In this document: piece after piece, positions 1 through 7,212 of the stretch
How the letters are laid out: every line of letters begins with the position of its first letter
How positions within the stretch are numbered: position 1 is the first letter of the stretch
Origin: JBDWFY01 sp039976075
Lineage (GTDB): Bacteria; Pseudomonadota; Alphaproteobacteria; Rhizobiales; Stappiaceae
DNA: 64,000 nt
NCBI GenBank assembly: GCA_039976075.1
Contig: JBDWFY010000011.1
Coordinates: forward strand, 372,001-436,000
Reading direction: 5' to 3'
Position numbers and translations under genes: made by a program
The notes under the pieces: model-generated
Told to the model about the DNA's origin: nothing
Database searches by the model: none
Seen by the model: only the letters and a program-made list of their open reading frames with translations

Positions 1-906
1 ATCGCCAGCGAGATGGGATATTCCCGCAACATGCAGGCGAGCGCCCTCAGGCGCGAAAGAACGCATATCATCGGCATGATCATACCGATGTATAACAGCC
101 GCTATTTCAGCTCCATTGCCCAGCGTTTTGAACACGAAGCGCGCGCCCGTGGTCTGTTTCCCATGGTTTCCTGCACCTCGCGTGATCCTGAGCTTGAGCA
201 GGCAACAGTGGAGCAAATGCTGAGCTACCGGGTAGACCAGATTGTGTGCACCGGGGCGACCGATCCGGATGCTATTGCCACCCTGTGTGAAAAACACGGC
301 GTGCCTGCGATCAATCTCGATTTGCCAGGAAGCAGAGGCCCGTCGATTATCTCGGATAACTACCAGGGCGCCTATGATCTTACACGCGGGTTGCTCTCCC
401 GTCTTCGTGCCCGTGACCTGCCGTCAGAGGCCAATCTGCTGTTTGTCGGGGGCCGTCCCAAGGAGCACAATACGAGCGAGCGCGTCCGGGGTTTCCGCAA
501 TGCGCTCAAAGATGCGGGGGTCGCACAAGAACCGGATTTGCTGTTGACCTGCGGCTACGCGCGACACAAAGCCATCAATGCACTGGATGAACTGAGTGCA
601 TCCGGTCGCCGTATGCCCGCAGCCATCTTCGTCAATTCAACTGAGTCGCTTGAAGGCGTGATGCGCTGGTTCCGCAGTCGCGCCGACCAGAATATCAATG
701 ATGTCAGTTTTGGATGCTTTGACTGGGATCCGTTTGCCACATTCATCAACTCCGACGTTCTGATGGTCCGACAAAATGTGGTTGAGATGACGGATATTCT
801 GTTCAACTGGATCGACAATGGAAACGTTAAACACACTGACGTGCTGGAAGTTCAACCGACGATCGTCAAGGCTGCTTCCCTGGAAGCCATGATGATTGAA
901 GATTAG
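1..906 (+). CDS. LacI-family transcriptional regulator, 5' end outside window
   Basis: Sugar-responsive LacI/GalR repressor cut by the left edge. The frame is open from base 1, so the methionine at 13 is not the true start; about 301 residues are visible. The first residues match the hinge helix that follows the HTH in this family (MGYSRNMQASALRR, then IIGMIIP where the periplasmic-binding-like core begins). The core keeps the LacI pattern, including VRGFRNAL and the late effector-domain segment around SFGCFDWDPFA. The DNA-binding helices themselves lie outside the window. The next gene on the same strand, 235 bp away, is a transporter, but nothing shows that it is the target. Effector unknown. 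Family call is firm. Confidence 0.85.
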   Translation: MASEMGYSRNMQASALRRERTHIIGMIIPMYNSRYFSSIAQRFEHEARARGLFPMVSCTSRDPELEQATVEQMLSYRVDQIVCTGATDPDAIATLCEKHGVPAINLDLPGSRGPSIISDNYQGAYDLTRGLLSRLRARDLPSEANLLFVGGRPKEHNTSERVRGFRNALKDAGVAQEPDLLLTCGYARHKAINALDELSASGRRMPAAIFVNSTESLEGVMRWFRSRADQNINDVSFGCFDWDPFATFINSDVLMVRQNVVEMTDILFNWIDNGNVKHTDVLEVQPTIVKAASLEAMMIED

Positions 907-1044
907 AAACATAGAACGTCTAACCGGCGTGTCGCATCACCCGCACAGCCCGCGCGTTGCGGGAAATACCCCGCCGATAGCTGCACCCTCTCCGAAAGTC
1001 AAAAAAACAGGTGCTGTGCCTGATCCAACCATCCTTTTCATGAT

Positions 1045-1068
1045 TGACGGAACAAAACAATTCCGTCA
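1045..1068. repeat. 8-bp inverted repeat upstream of the EamA gene
   Basis: TGACGGAA (1045-1052) and TTCCGTCA (1061-1068) form a perfect stem with an 8-nt A-rich loop. There is no U-tract after it, so it is either a weak terminator for the LacI gene or an operator for the transporter that starts at 1141. Confidence 0.4.
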
Positions 1069-1140
1069 TTCGAGAGCATTCTCACACCAACGTTCCTGAG
1101 CGATGATTGCGCCGGCGGGAACTGAAAACACGGATTCCCT

Positions 1141-2037
1141 GTGAACAAAGATATCAAGACGGATCGCCGGGCCAATCTGATCGGCAGCCTCTGGATGGTT
1201 GCGGCGATGACGGGGTTTGCAGTCGAGGATGTACTGATTAAATCGTCCCATCAGGGCATCCCGATCAGCCAGATCCTGTTGTTGTTCGGTCTTGGCGGAT
1301 CGCTTGTTTTTGCGCTGGTGGCGCGTCTCAAGGGAGAACCGCTCTTTACGCCCGATGTTATCTCACCGCCGATGCGGATCCGTGTGGTTTTTGAGATTCT
1401 GGGTCGATTGTTTTACGTCCTGGCCATCACTCTCACTCCCCTGTCCTCAGCCACCGTGATACTCCAGGCAACCCCCATCGTGGTCGTGGCCGGTGCGGCT
1501 CTGGTGTTTGGCGAGCAGGTTGGATGGCGACGCTGGGCGGCCATCTTTGTCGGTCTGCTCGGTGTTGTGGTGATCATTCAGCCCGGTGGCGACAGCTTTT
1601 CGCTGCTTTCCATTCTCGCTGTTCTGGGCATGGTCGGCTTTGCCGGACGCGATCTCGCCAGCCGGGCCGCCCCATCGTCGCTCAGTGCCACGATCCTTGG
1701 ATTCTACGGTTTTCTGAGTGTCATCGTTGCCGGGCTTCTTTATAGCTTTTGGGAGGGAGCACCATTTGTCGTACCCGATTTGCCCCCTGCGCTTTTTCTC
1801 GCCGGGGCGGTGGTTGCCGGTGTCGTTGCCTATTCCAGCCTGATGAAAGCCATGCGCACCGGTGAAGTCTCCGCCGTCACTCCATTCCGCTATTCCCGTC
1901 TGCTCATCGGCATTGCCTTCGGCGTGCTGCTGTTCGATGAAGAACTGAGCGCGACGATGCTGATCGGGTGCGGTCTGATTGTGGTTTCGGGGCTGTTTAT
2001 TCTATGGCGCGGACAGAAGGCGCAGGGGCGAACGTGA
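1141..2037 (+). CDS. EamA/DMT-family inner-membrane transporter
   Basis: A 298-residue hydrophobic protein with two EamA repeats and about ten predicted membrane helices, the usual drug/metabolite transporter size. The signature end of the first repeat is visible (LTPLSSATVILQATPIVV, then EQVGWRRWAAIFVGLLGVVVI), and the second repeat ends in LFDEELSATMLIGCGLIVVSG. The start is GTG at 1141; no in-frame ATG near it fits better. Substrate cannot be read from sequence, since the family covers metabolite, amino-acid and drug exporters. It stands alone between the LacI regulator and the accessory stretch. A short hairpin (GACATG/CATGTC, 2041-2062) follows the stop codon. Confidence 0.85.
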   Translation: MNKDIKTDRRANLIGSLWMVAAMTGFAVEDVLIKSSHQGIPISQILLLFGLGGSLVFALVARLKGEPLFTPDVISPPMRIRVVFEILGRLFYVLAITLTPLSSATVILQATPIVVVAGAALVFGEQVGWRRWAAIFVGLLGVVVIIQPGGDSFSLLSILAVLGMVGFAGRDLASRAAPSSLSATILGFYGFLSVIVAGLLYSFWEGAPFVVPDLPPALFLAGAVVAGVVAYSSLMKAMRTGEVSAVTPFRYSRLLIGIAFGVLLFDEELSATMLIGCGLIVVSGLFILWRGQKAQGRT

Positions 2038-2165
2038 GCAGACATGGGCAGGCCCTCATGTCCTCTAGGATCACATCCTAAATCAGATTTGAATCCCTGC
2101 AGAAGTGAATGACCGAGTTGCGGACAAAACGGACTTTCATTTTGGACGCGGATTTCCCAACACTA

Positions 2166-3068
2166 TTAGCTTTCGTCATTCGACCCTTGTTCGCTGTTGC
2201 CGGTCTCGCGAACCCAATCATCTCCGGTATCCAACCGATGAGTGTAAACAATCGGGGAATGTTCGATGGCTACTTTAGGGAAACGGACCGTGTAGGCCAA
2301 TAGTCCGAAAAAACGCACCTGAAACTGCGCGACATTTCGGTTACCCTCAAACGTAATGCCATGAAAAGCGTCAGGTTTGCGCGCCCACTTGTAGGTCACC
2401 ATGTGAGCGGCACCAGCCTCGTCCGAATTGTTTAAAATATCTCGGATATGCTGGAGACTAGAACAATATACAGCGCCACCGACAACAAGAGCTACAAACT
2501 CATAGGCTATCTTTAGCGGCACTAACATGCTCAACGGTGGCTCAGTATAGGCAGGCATCGCTGGGTGATCTTGCCATTTGCGAACGCAGACATCCTCACC
2601 CAAATCAACATCCACACCGGAAGGCGCCGCTTCCCATGTTGAGATCGCGTTATCGATCTGATGATCGGCAATCCCTCTTTTCTGCATAATCGTGGCGATG
2701 TGCCCCGGAAAATCTACTTCGGGGACAATGCGAGATCCATCTTCAAGTGTTGTCACGCTTAGTTGCCCGTCTTTCCGAAGTTTTACCTCCGACTTCAGCT
2801 CCCCATACTGGCTTAGATAATACGCACCGGTTTCAAGTTTTTCCTTTAAGTTGAGTAGGTTGCCTCCAAGTCCAGACGCGGCTTTGCGAAGTTCCGGAGC
2901 GAGGCGTGCATTCGCTTCGAATCCAGCTCCAAAACGATCGTTGCAACTCTTACACAAAAACCGAGAGGTAAGAATGCCGCCGAGGCTCTTTGGTATGACG
3001 TGCTCAACAGTGAGCTGGCCAATTTCGAGGCAAACGATGCAACGCGGGTGTTTCCACTCAATTTCCAT
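2166..3068 (-). CDS. HNH-type endonuclease domain protein
   Basis: 300 residues. An HNH fold sits at the N-terminus: zinc-binding pairs C10-x2-C13 and C39-x2-C42, with H23 in HVIPKSLGG and N43 completing the catalytic motif. This is the compact stand-alone HNH_5-like arrangement. The remaining 230 residues show no motif I recognise and could select the target. It is the only gene here on this strand, is richer in A+T than its neighbours, and has no methylase or McrBC-type partner nearby, so assignment to restriction, homing or phage defence would be a guess. The start ATG at 3068 puts the first cysteine pair at the very N-terminus, which is normal for this arrangement. Confidence 0.75.
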   Translation of the reverse strand: MEIEWKHPRCIVCLEIGQLTVEHVIPKSLGGILTSRFLCKSCNDRFGAGFEANARLAPELRKAASGLGGNLLNLKEKLETGAYYLSQYGELKSEVKLRKDGQLSVTTLEDGSRIVPEVDFPGHIATIMQKRGIADHQIDNAISTWEAAPSGVDVDLGEDVCVRKWQDHPAMPAYTEPPLSMLVPLKIAYEFVALVVGGAVYCSSLQHIRDILNNSDEAGAAHMVTYKWARKPDAFHGITFEGNRNVAQFQVRFFGLLAYTVRFPKVAIEHSPIVYTHRLDTGDDWVRETGNSEQGSNDES

Positions 3069-3432
3069 CTAACACTCCTAAACAAATCAACCTATACGAC
3101 ACTGAACTACACACAGAAAAACACCCGAAAACTAAAACCGGCGCCTGTGGGAATTCAAGCAACTTGAATCTTTGAGGTCCGCTTGGGGCTCACAGCCGTC
3201 ATTCAACATCTTTGAAATTAAAGGGTTCTGACCCTGGGCCTCCTCTTTGTAGCCATGCTTCTCAATTGGATTTTCGGATACTGGCGAGGCAATAGGGGCA
3301 GCATGGCTAAGAGAGTGGAAAATGCGTATTTGCATAAAATTTTTTTGATTTAAATGCAGACCCGGCATTATCACGAGTGGCGGGTTTAACCTATTTCGGG
3401 AGCAGTGAAAGACTGAAACTTTCAATAAATCT
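3069..3432. other. Gene-free stretch upstream of the HNH gene
   Basis: About 360 bp that should hold the HNH gene promoter. A 97-codon open frame on the minus strand (3132-3425) has no ribosome-binding site, atypical composition and no recognisable domain, and I do not call it a gene. Nothing else stands out. Confidence 0.4.
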
Positions 3433-3485
3433 GACGCGGTAATCCGGAGCTGAATTTGTAAAGGTCACTCTGGAATTACCGCGTC
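3433..3485 (-). repeat. Long inverted repeat, possible terminator of the small gene at 3499
   Basis: GACGCGGTAAT (3433-3443) pairs perfectly with ATTACCGCGTC (3475-3485). With one bulge the arms extend to about 17 bp. It lies 13 bp downstream of the stop codon of the 50-residue minus-strand gene. Only a weak T-rich run follows on that strand, so it may be an intrinsic terminator or a palindromic repeat unit. Confidence 0.5.
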
Positions 3486-3498
3486 GAGAATTTGCCTT

Positions 3499-3651
3499 TC
3501 ATCCGGCAATGCGTGCCCAGCGGCGATAGGACCGGTCAAGTTCCTCAAGACGTATGTCCTGTTCGTAACTCAACACATCCTGGCGTTCTATCAGTGGACG
3601 AATTTGCCTCTGAAGTGCATTCATGCGGGAGTTTGCGAGTTTCTTCAACAT
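3499..3651 (-). CDS. Small hypothetical protein, 50 aa, DUF1127-like character
   Basis: A short gene with ATG at 3649-3651 and a good ribosome-binding site (GGAAGGAA) 8-10 bases before it. The product is basic and arginine-rich (begins MLKKLANSRM, ends YRRWARIAG) with a central LIERQDVLSYEQDIRLEEL segment likely to be helical. Length, charge and the helical Arg/Leu pattern recall the short DUF1127-type proteins of alphaproteobacteria, which affect RNA turnover and phosphate metabolism. The sequence does not match closely enough to assign it. A strong inverted repeat follows the stop codon. The ribosome-binding site and the flanking hairpin make it more likely a real gene than chance. Confidence 0.45.
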   Translation of the reverse strand: MLKKLANSRMNALQRQIRPLIERQDVLSYEQDIRLEELDRSYRRWARIAG

Positions 3652-4049
3652 GATCTTATTCCTTCCATATCGAGCGTCTCTCCAATCTGGCGGTGATGCC
3701 TGAAAGTATGAAACACGCTCATGGCCAAATCGATTGGATCGTAATCACGTTGCCTGGCGGATGTCAGTTGAACGGACCACGTTCCTGTGACATTTCGAAA
3801 TTCTCAGCAAAGCTTTTTGAGTGCGTTTGCTGTGCTCTATATTTGGGTATGCGGGGTTAATTCTACAAATTAACTTTAGGACATCTTCTATTTGTAACTT
3901 CTGAAGTAAATTCCGGCTCAGCAGACGATCAAAGAACTGCGGCAAGGTGTAGTCGCGTGAGGGATCGGGAAATTTTGGCAATGGCAGTGAATTGTCTATG
4001 TATGTTTCGAAAGAGTGTGGTTTTTATTTCAACATTTGGGAGCAGTAAT
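3652..4049. other. Gene-poor stretch between two small genes
   Basis: About 400 bp. A 78-codon minus-strand frame (3745-3981) begins with TTG and lacks a ribosome-binding site; its translation looks protein-like but I recognise nothing in it. The stretch should contain the promoters of the 50-residue gene (minus) and of the secreted protein at 4050 (plus). Confidence 0.3.
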
Positions 4050-4409
4050 ATGAACGTTAGTGCGAGGGCTGTTACAGCATGCGGTGTACTATTCGTCTTC
4101 ATGGTTGCTTCACTTGATAATGCATTCGCCTTTGAAAAATTCACTGAGTATCGGATTGCCGGCGATCAAATCAAAGAAATAACCAAGGGCACCGTGGAAA
4201 TCGAAAGTCCCGCGACTATTCTGATTTCATTTCAAGACGATACAGACGCATTGGCACTTGAATCTGATCAGCCCATAGACGACTGTTTCGACACTCTAAA
4301 CAGCCTGATCGGTGATGATTTACGGTACGCTCAGATAAGAGTGCATGAGACTGCTTTGACCATGAACGGTGTTTTGATAACCGAGTGCGCTGCGATTAGC
4401 AGAAGATAA
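4050..4409 (+). CDS. Small secreted hypothetical protein
   Basis: 119 residues. The start chosen is ATG at 4050, preceded by GGGAGCAG; an in-frame upstream start at 3957 would place a long non-signal extension before the leader. The first 27 residues form a clear Sec signal peptide (charged start, hydrophobic core around GVLFVFMVASL, cleavage after a small-residue AFA motif). The mature part of about 90 residues is acidic and contains three cysteines, with no family I recognise. It lies just before the FNR-controlled island but on present evidence is not part of it. Confidence 0.55.
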   Translation: MNVSARAVTACGVLFVFMVASLDNAFAFEKFTEYRIAGDQIKEITKGTVEIESPATILISFQDDTDALALESDQPIDDCFDTLNSLIGDDLRYAQIRVHETALTMNGVLITECAAISRR

Positions 4410-4526
4410 ATCGGCTGTTTGTTGACGGTGTAACTGTTTGTAATTCCACAAGGTTATTCTGGATTGAGAATTTGTTATTCCAAACAAACTTTGACGCCGC
4501 TTCGGTAGAAGAATTCAGCCAGCCTG

Positions 4527-4540
4527 TTGATGGCTGTCAC
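4527..4540 (+). promoter_or_regulatory. Secondary FNR-like box upstream of the universal stress gene
   Basis: TTGAT-GGCT-GTCAC matches 8 of the 10 defined bases of TTGAT-N4-ATCAA. Its centre is 21 bp upstream of the perfect box at 4548, two helical turns, so it may be an auxiliary site. Confidence 0.4.
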
Positions 4541-4547
4541 TGACATC

Positions 4548-4561
4548 TTGATGACGATCAA
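4548..4561 (+). promoter_or_regulatory. Perfect FNR box with matching -10 (class II promoter)
   Basis: TTGAT-GACG-ATCAA is a 10/10 match to the FNR/FixK consensus. The hexamer TACAAT lies at 4584-4589. If transcription starts at about 4596, the box is centred at -41.5 and the hexamer occupies -12 to -7, the standard class II activation geometry. It controls the universal stress protein gene at 4636. Confidence 0.85.
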
Positions 4562-4635
4562 TGAGCTGACAGAAGAAGGCGATTACAATTTCCTCCACGC
4601 GCGCTATCGCCGACACATGCGATCAGGGAGTAATT

Positions 4636-5466
4636 ATGATGAGCTACAAGACACTTCTCACCGTCCATTTTCTTGATGACACGCCTGATCGTCTCGATCC
4701 GATCATAAGCATTGCGCAAAACATGGATGCGCACCTGAACATCATTGTCATGGGTATTTTGCCGCCACCGGCGTCTTCGACCTATGCGGCTGTTCCTGAT
4801 AATTACTGGAGCATCGAATATGATCGGGTTTTGAAGGATTGCGACACGCGTGTTGCGCAGGTCAAAAAGATGGCCACCTCCTCCGGCATTTCCGCCAGTG
4901 TATTGCCCGAGTGCAAGGAGTTCGGCATGATTTTCCGAACCATGGCGCGTCACGCTCTTTACTGCGACCTGACCCTCATTCCGGCTCGGGAACTGCTGTC
5001 ACGCCCCGCCTTGACCGAGGCGTTTAATGGGCCTCTTTTTGAAAGCGGTCGCGGTGTGTTGCTGGTGCCCGATGGCATGGACCGACTGCCGCAGGGAGCG
5101 CCCACTGTTTTTGCGTGGGATGGAAGTCCTCAAGCCGCAAGAGCCTTCATGATGGCACTGCCGCTCATGAAAACCGGAAGCGCCGTTGAACTGGCAATTG
5201 TTGATCCCGGGTCCGACCGTGGGCCGCGCCCGGGAGATGACATGGCGACATATCTGACCCGGCATCAGCTGGAAGTACAGGTGTCGCTGCTTGCCAGCAG
5301 CGGGAGATCGGCGGCCGAAGTCATTCGCGAACGGGCGACGGATGTTGATGCCGGTCTCATCGTCATGGGCGGATATGGCCATTCCCGCATCCAGGAATGG
5401 CTGCTGGGCGGGACCACCAGGGATATGCTGCACGAACCGCACTTGCCGATACTGTTTGCTCACTGA
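4636..5466 (+). CDS. Universal stress protein, tandem UspA domains
   Basis: 276 residues, the size of a two-domain UspA protein. The C-terminal domain carries the nucleotide-binding signature G-x2-G-x9-G-[ST] in the segment MGGYGHSRIQEW followed by LLGGTTRDM (about residues 240-262), so ATP binding is likely. The N-terminal domain is divergent and lacks this loop. ATG at 4636 has GGGAG six bases upstream. It is the first unit of the low-oxygen island and sits behind a perfect FNR box. Usp proteins with FNR control near PHA and cytochrome genes are common in alphaproteobacteria and are linked to survival under oxygen limitation; the exact role is not known. Confidence 0.9.
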   Translation: MMSYKTLLTVHFLDDTPDRLDPIISIAQNMDAHLNIIVMGILPPPASSTYAAVPDNYWSIEYDRVLKDCDTRVAQVKKMATSSGISASVLPECKEFGMIFRTMARHALYCDLTLIPARELLSRPALTEAFNGPLFESGRGVLLVPDGMDRLPQGAPTVFAWDGSPQAARAFMMALPLMKTGSAVELAIVDPGSDRGPRPGDDMATYLTRHQLEVQVSLLASSGRSAAEVIRERATDVDAGLIVMGGYGHSRIQEWLLGGTTRDMLHEPHLPILFAH

Positions 5467-5509
5467 TACCCGGGTTCGATAGCAGGCTCAGGCGCTAATC
5501 TTGGATTTG

Positions 5510-5523
5510 TTGACGGCCGTCAA
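5510..5523 (+). promoter_or_regulatory. Palindromic FNR/FixK-type box before the cytochrome c gene
   Basis: TTGAC-GGCC-GTCAA is a perfect 14-bp palindrome and matches the consensus at 8 of 10 bases, the TTGAC/GTCAA form accepted by several FNR/DNR proteins. The predicted start would be about 5558, 25 bp before the ATG. The -10 region (5546-5551, TCTTCT) is poor. Confidence 0.7.
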
Positions 5524-5582
5524 TGCGCATTGCACCGGAGTGACGTCTTCTGTTTCGACCACAGTCAAACAGGAGACAGATC

Positions 5583-5909
5583 ATGTCGGTCGTACGATTT
5601 ATCCTGATTTTCGGTTTCGCACTCAGCGTATTGAGCGGAGCAGCCACAGCAGCCGGGGACGCCGTTGTTGGCGAAGAGGTTGCACGCCAACTGTGCATCG
5701 AATGCCACAATGTTGAAGCAGATGGACCGTTCAAGCTCCACCCGCCGAGTTTCGCCTCGATCGCCGTCTATCGCTCCCCTGAAGATATTTACGGACGCAT
5801 CCTGTTCCCTCCGCTTCACTCGAACATGCCGCAGCTAGGCTTCATGCTGACACCGGAAACGGTCGAAAACATCATCGCCTACATTACTTCCTTGGAGAAA
5901 AATGATTGA
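5583..5909 (+). CDS. Periplasmic monohaem cytochrome c
   Basis: 108 residues with a Sec signal peptide (about residues 1-24, ending ATAA). One haem c site is present, C38-x2-C41-H42, and M82 in HSNMPQ is a plausible sixth ligand, giving a small class I cytochrome of about 9 kDa after processing. RBS AGGAGA precedes ATG 5583. It should shuttle electrons in the periplasm to a terminal oxidase or reductase. The palindromic FNR-type box upstream and the FNR-like regulator gene 76 bp downstream suggest use under oxygen limitation. No oxidase gene is in the window, so its partner is unknown. Confidence 0.88.
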   Translation: MSVVRFILIFGFALSVLSGAATAAGDAVVGEEVARQLCIECHNVEADGPFKLHPPSFASIAVYRSPEDIYGRILFPPLHSNMPQLGFMLTPETVENIIAYITSLEKND

Positions 5910-5985
5910 GCACGGTGTTGACCAACGGGGCCGTGCGGCAAGATATCCCATCGATATCAATTGACAAATCAGACTGGAAACGCTG

Positions 5986-6813
5986 ATGATTCCGAACGGG
6001 AGTATTCGGCGGGCGTATTCGGATCAGTCTGAAATGGAAAATACCCTGATTTTAAACCGCAATTGCGTAAAGTGCGAAAGCTGCGCTGTACGCAACCGCG
6101 CGGTTTGCAGAGCGGCTTCGCCCGAAGCCATTGAAGAACTCAATCGTCTCTCCCGCATGCAGATCTATGAAAAAGGCAGTATCATCATCGATCAGGGTGA
6201 TGAGACGGTGCTGGTGGGCAATGTCGTCAGCGGCATCGTCAAGATCACGAACTCTTTTGCCGATGGCAGTCATCAGATCGTCGGCTTGCTGTTTCCGTCG
6301 GATTTTTTCGGTCGGACCTTCAAAAAACACTCCCGCTTTTCCTACGAGGCAGCCACGGATGTGATGCTGTGCTCGATCGACCGTCGGGATTTTGAACAGA
6401 TATTGCATCTCCATCCCGAAATTGAACACGAACTGTTGCTGTCGACCCTTGATGAACTGGATGCAATGCGGGAATGGATCGCACTGATCTATTGCCGCAC
6501 GACGCTGCAACGGGTGGCAACTTTCCTGTTTATCCTGGCCAAACGGTCGCCTCACATGACGTGTGACGATGGTGAGCGGGCAGGAAAAATCATGGTAACG
6601 CTGCCAATCGGCAGACGGGACATTGCCGCCTATATCGGGACGACGCCCGAGACGATCAGCCGGAATATTCATGCGCTTGAACGTAAAGGCGTTATCCGGA
6701 TTATGGATCCAAGAAATTTCGAAATTCTGGACCACGTCGCGCTGGCCACCGTCGCTGGAGATGTGGATGGGAGCGATGGTCTGGAAAATGTGACACTGGA
6801 ATTTCTGCCCTGA
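5986..6813 (+). CDS. Crp/Fnr-family regulator with Fe-S cysteines (FNR-type)
   Basis: 275 residues: N-terminal cysteine cluster (C27, C30, C33, C41), cyclic-nucleotide-type sensor barrel, then an HTH near residues 205-235. C129 in the barrel aligns with the central cluster ligand of E. coli FNR, so a [4Fe-4S] oxygen sensor is plausible, although the spacing C-x2-C-x2-C-x7-C differs from E. coli FNR. The recognition helix reads TPETISRNIHAL; the E..SR pattern is the one that reads TTGAT half-sites. The boxes around it (4548, 5510, 6857, 7043, 10262, 12027) are therefore its likely targets. ATG 5986 is used; ATG 6034 would still keep all cysteines. No clear autoregulatory box is seen. Confidence 0.9.
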   Translation: MIPNGSIRRAYSDQSEMENTLILNRNCVKCESCAVRNRAVCRAASPEAIEELNRLSRMQIYEKGSIIIDQGDETVLVGNVVSGIVKITNSFADGSHQIVGLLFPSDFFGRTFKKHSRFSYEAATDVMLCSIDRRDFEQILHLHPEIEHELLLSTLDELDAMREWIALIYCRTTLQRVATFLFILAKRSPHMTCDDGERAGKIMVTLPIGRRDIAAYIGTTPETISRNIHALERKGVIRIMDPRNFEILDHVALATVAGDVDGSDGLENVTLEFLP

Positions 6814-6856
6814 GCGATGCCGGTGAGCGCAATTAGGCTCAAATAGTTTGAATTTG

Positions 6857-6898
6857 TTGATGGCGCTTAATGCGGAGGGTGATCTGGCTTCCCATAAT
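6857..6898 (+). promoter_or_regulatory. FNR box plus -10 with no downstream CDS (candidate sRNA promoter)
   Basis: TTGAT-GGCG-CTTAA (6857-6870, 8/10) is followed by CATAAT at 6893-6898. A start at about 6905 gives a box centred at exactly -41.5 and a -10 at -12 to -7, the same geometry as the stress-protein promoter. The next plus-strand CDS starts 300 bp away, beyond a strong terminator. Confidence 0.6.
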
Positions 6899-6904
6899 TC
6901 CCAG

Positions 6905-6984
6905 GCGCTGCTTGTTTGCCTGCAGCGTTCAAACTGACTTGCGGCCCGGATTTTGTCTGCCGTTTCGTTCCGGGCCGCCTTTTT
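6905..6984 (+). ncRNA. Candidate FNR-controlled small RNA, about 80 nt
   Basis: The predicted transcript runs from about 6905 to the U-tract at 6980-6984. It would open with a hairpin (CGCTGC 6906-6911 with GCAGCG 6922-6927, 10-nt loop), continue as a short unpaired stretch around 6928-6940, and end in the strong terminator stem 6941-6978. That layout (5' hairpin, single-stranded seed, Rho-independent terminator) is typical of bacterial base-pairing sRNAs. The functional parallel is FnrS of enterobacteria, with no sequence relation claimed. It could instead be only the terminator of the fnr-type gene, whose stop codon is 127 bp upstream. Confidence 0.5.
6941..6984 (+). terminator. Strong Rho-independent terminator
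   Basis: GCGGCCCGGA (6941-6950) pairs perfectly with TCCGGGCCGC (6969-6978), with an 18-nt loop and a run of five T at 6980-6984. It is the clearest intrinsic terminator in the window. Confidence 0.85.
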
Positions 6985-7042
6985 CAACCTGCAAATGAGG
7001 GTTGCGGGTCGATTGGGATTACCTGAAAAATTGCTTCAAATA

Positions 7043-7056
7043 TTGACGATCATCAA
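7043..7056 (+). promoter_or_regulatory. FNR box upstream of hsp20
   Basis: TTGAC-GATC-ATCAA, 9/10 match. A start near 7091 would give TACATG (7079-7084) as a weak -10 and a leader of about 120 nt before the hsp20 ATG. Confidence 0.65.
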
Positions 7057-7120
7057 TGCGAAAAGGCGTGTGTGACCCTACATGTGATGGAGACCGGCGA
7101 GTTTTCCTCCGGGGTTCTGG

Positions 7121-7139
7121 AGCGATGAGCTTCATCGCT
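7121..7139 (+). promoter_or_regulatory. Hairpin in the hsp20 leader
   Basis: AGCGATGA (7121-7128) and TCATCGCT (7132-7139) form a perfect 8-bp stem with a 3-nt loop, followed by AAAAA. It lies inside the predicted leader of hsp20 and may be part of a structured, perhaps temperature-sensing, 5' region. Confidence 0.4.
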
Positions 7140-7212
7140 AAAAACCGGTCAACCCGGCGGCACATTATGTCGGATTTCATGTTCACTAGTGTTCAATACT
7201 GGAGTTCAGAAG

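Noticed and set aside
3132..3425. 97-codon minus-strand frame
   Set aside because: No initiation signal and composition unlike coding sequence in the window.
3745..3981. 78-codon minus-strand frame with protein-like translation
   Set aside because: TTG start without ribosome-binding site; no recognised domain. Could be a remnant, but cannot be supported.
6052..6987. Long minus-strand open frame opposite the FNR-type gene
   Set aside because: It mirrors the codon structure of the plus-strand gene, runs through the terminator, and has no domain or initiation signal.
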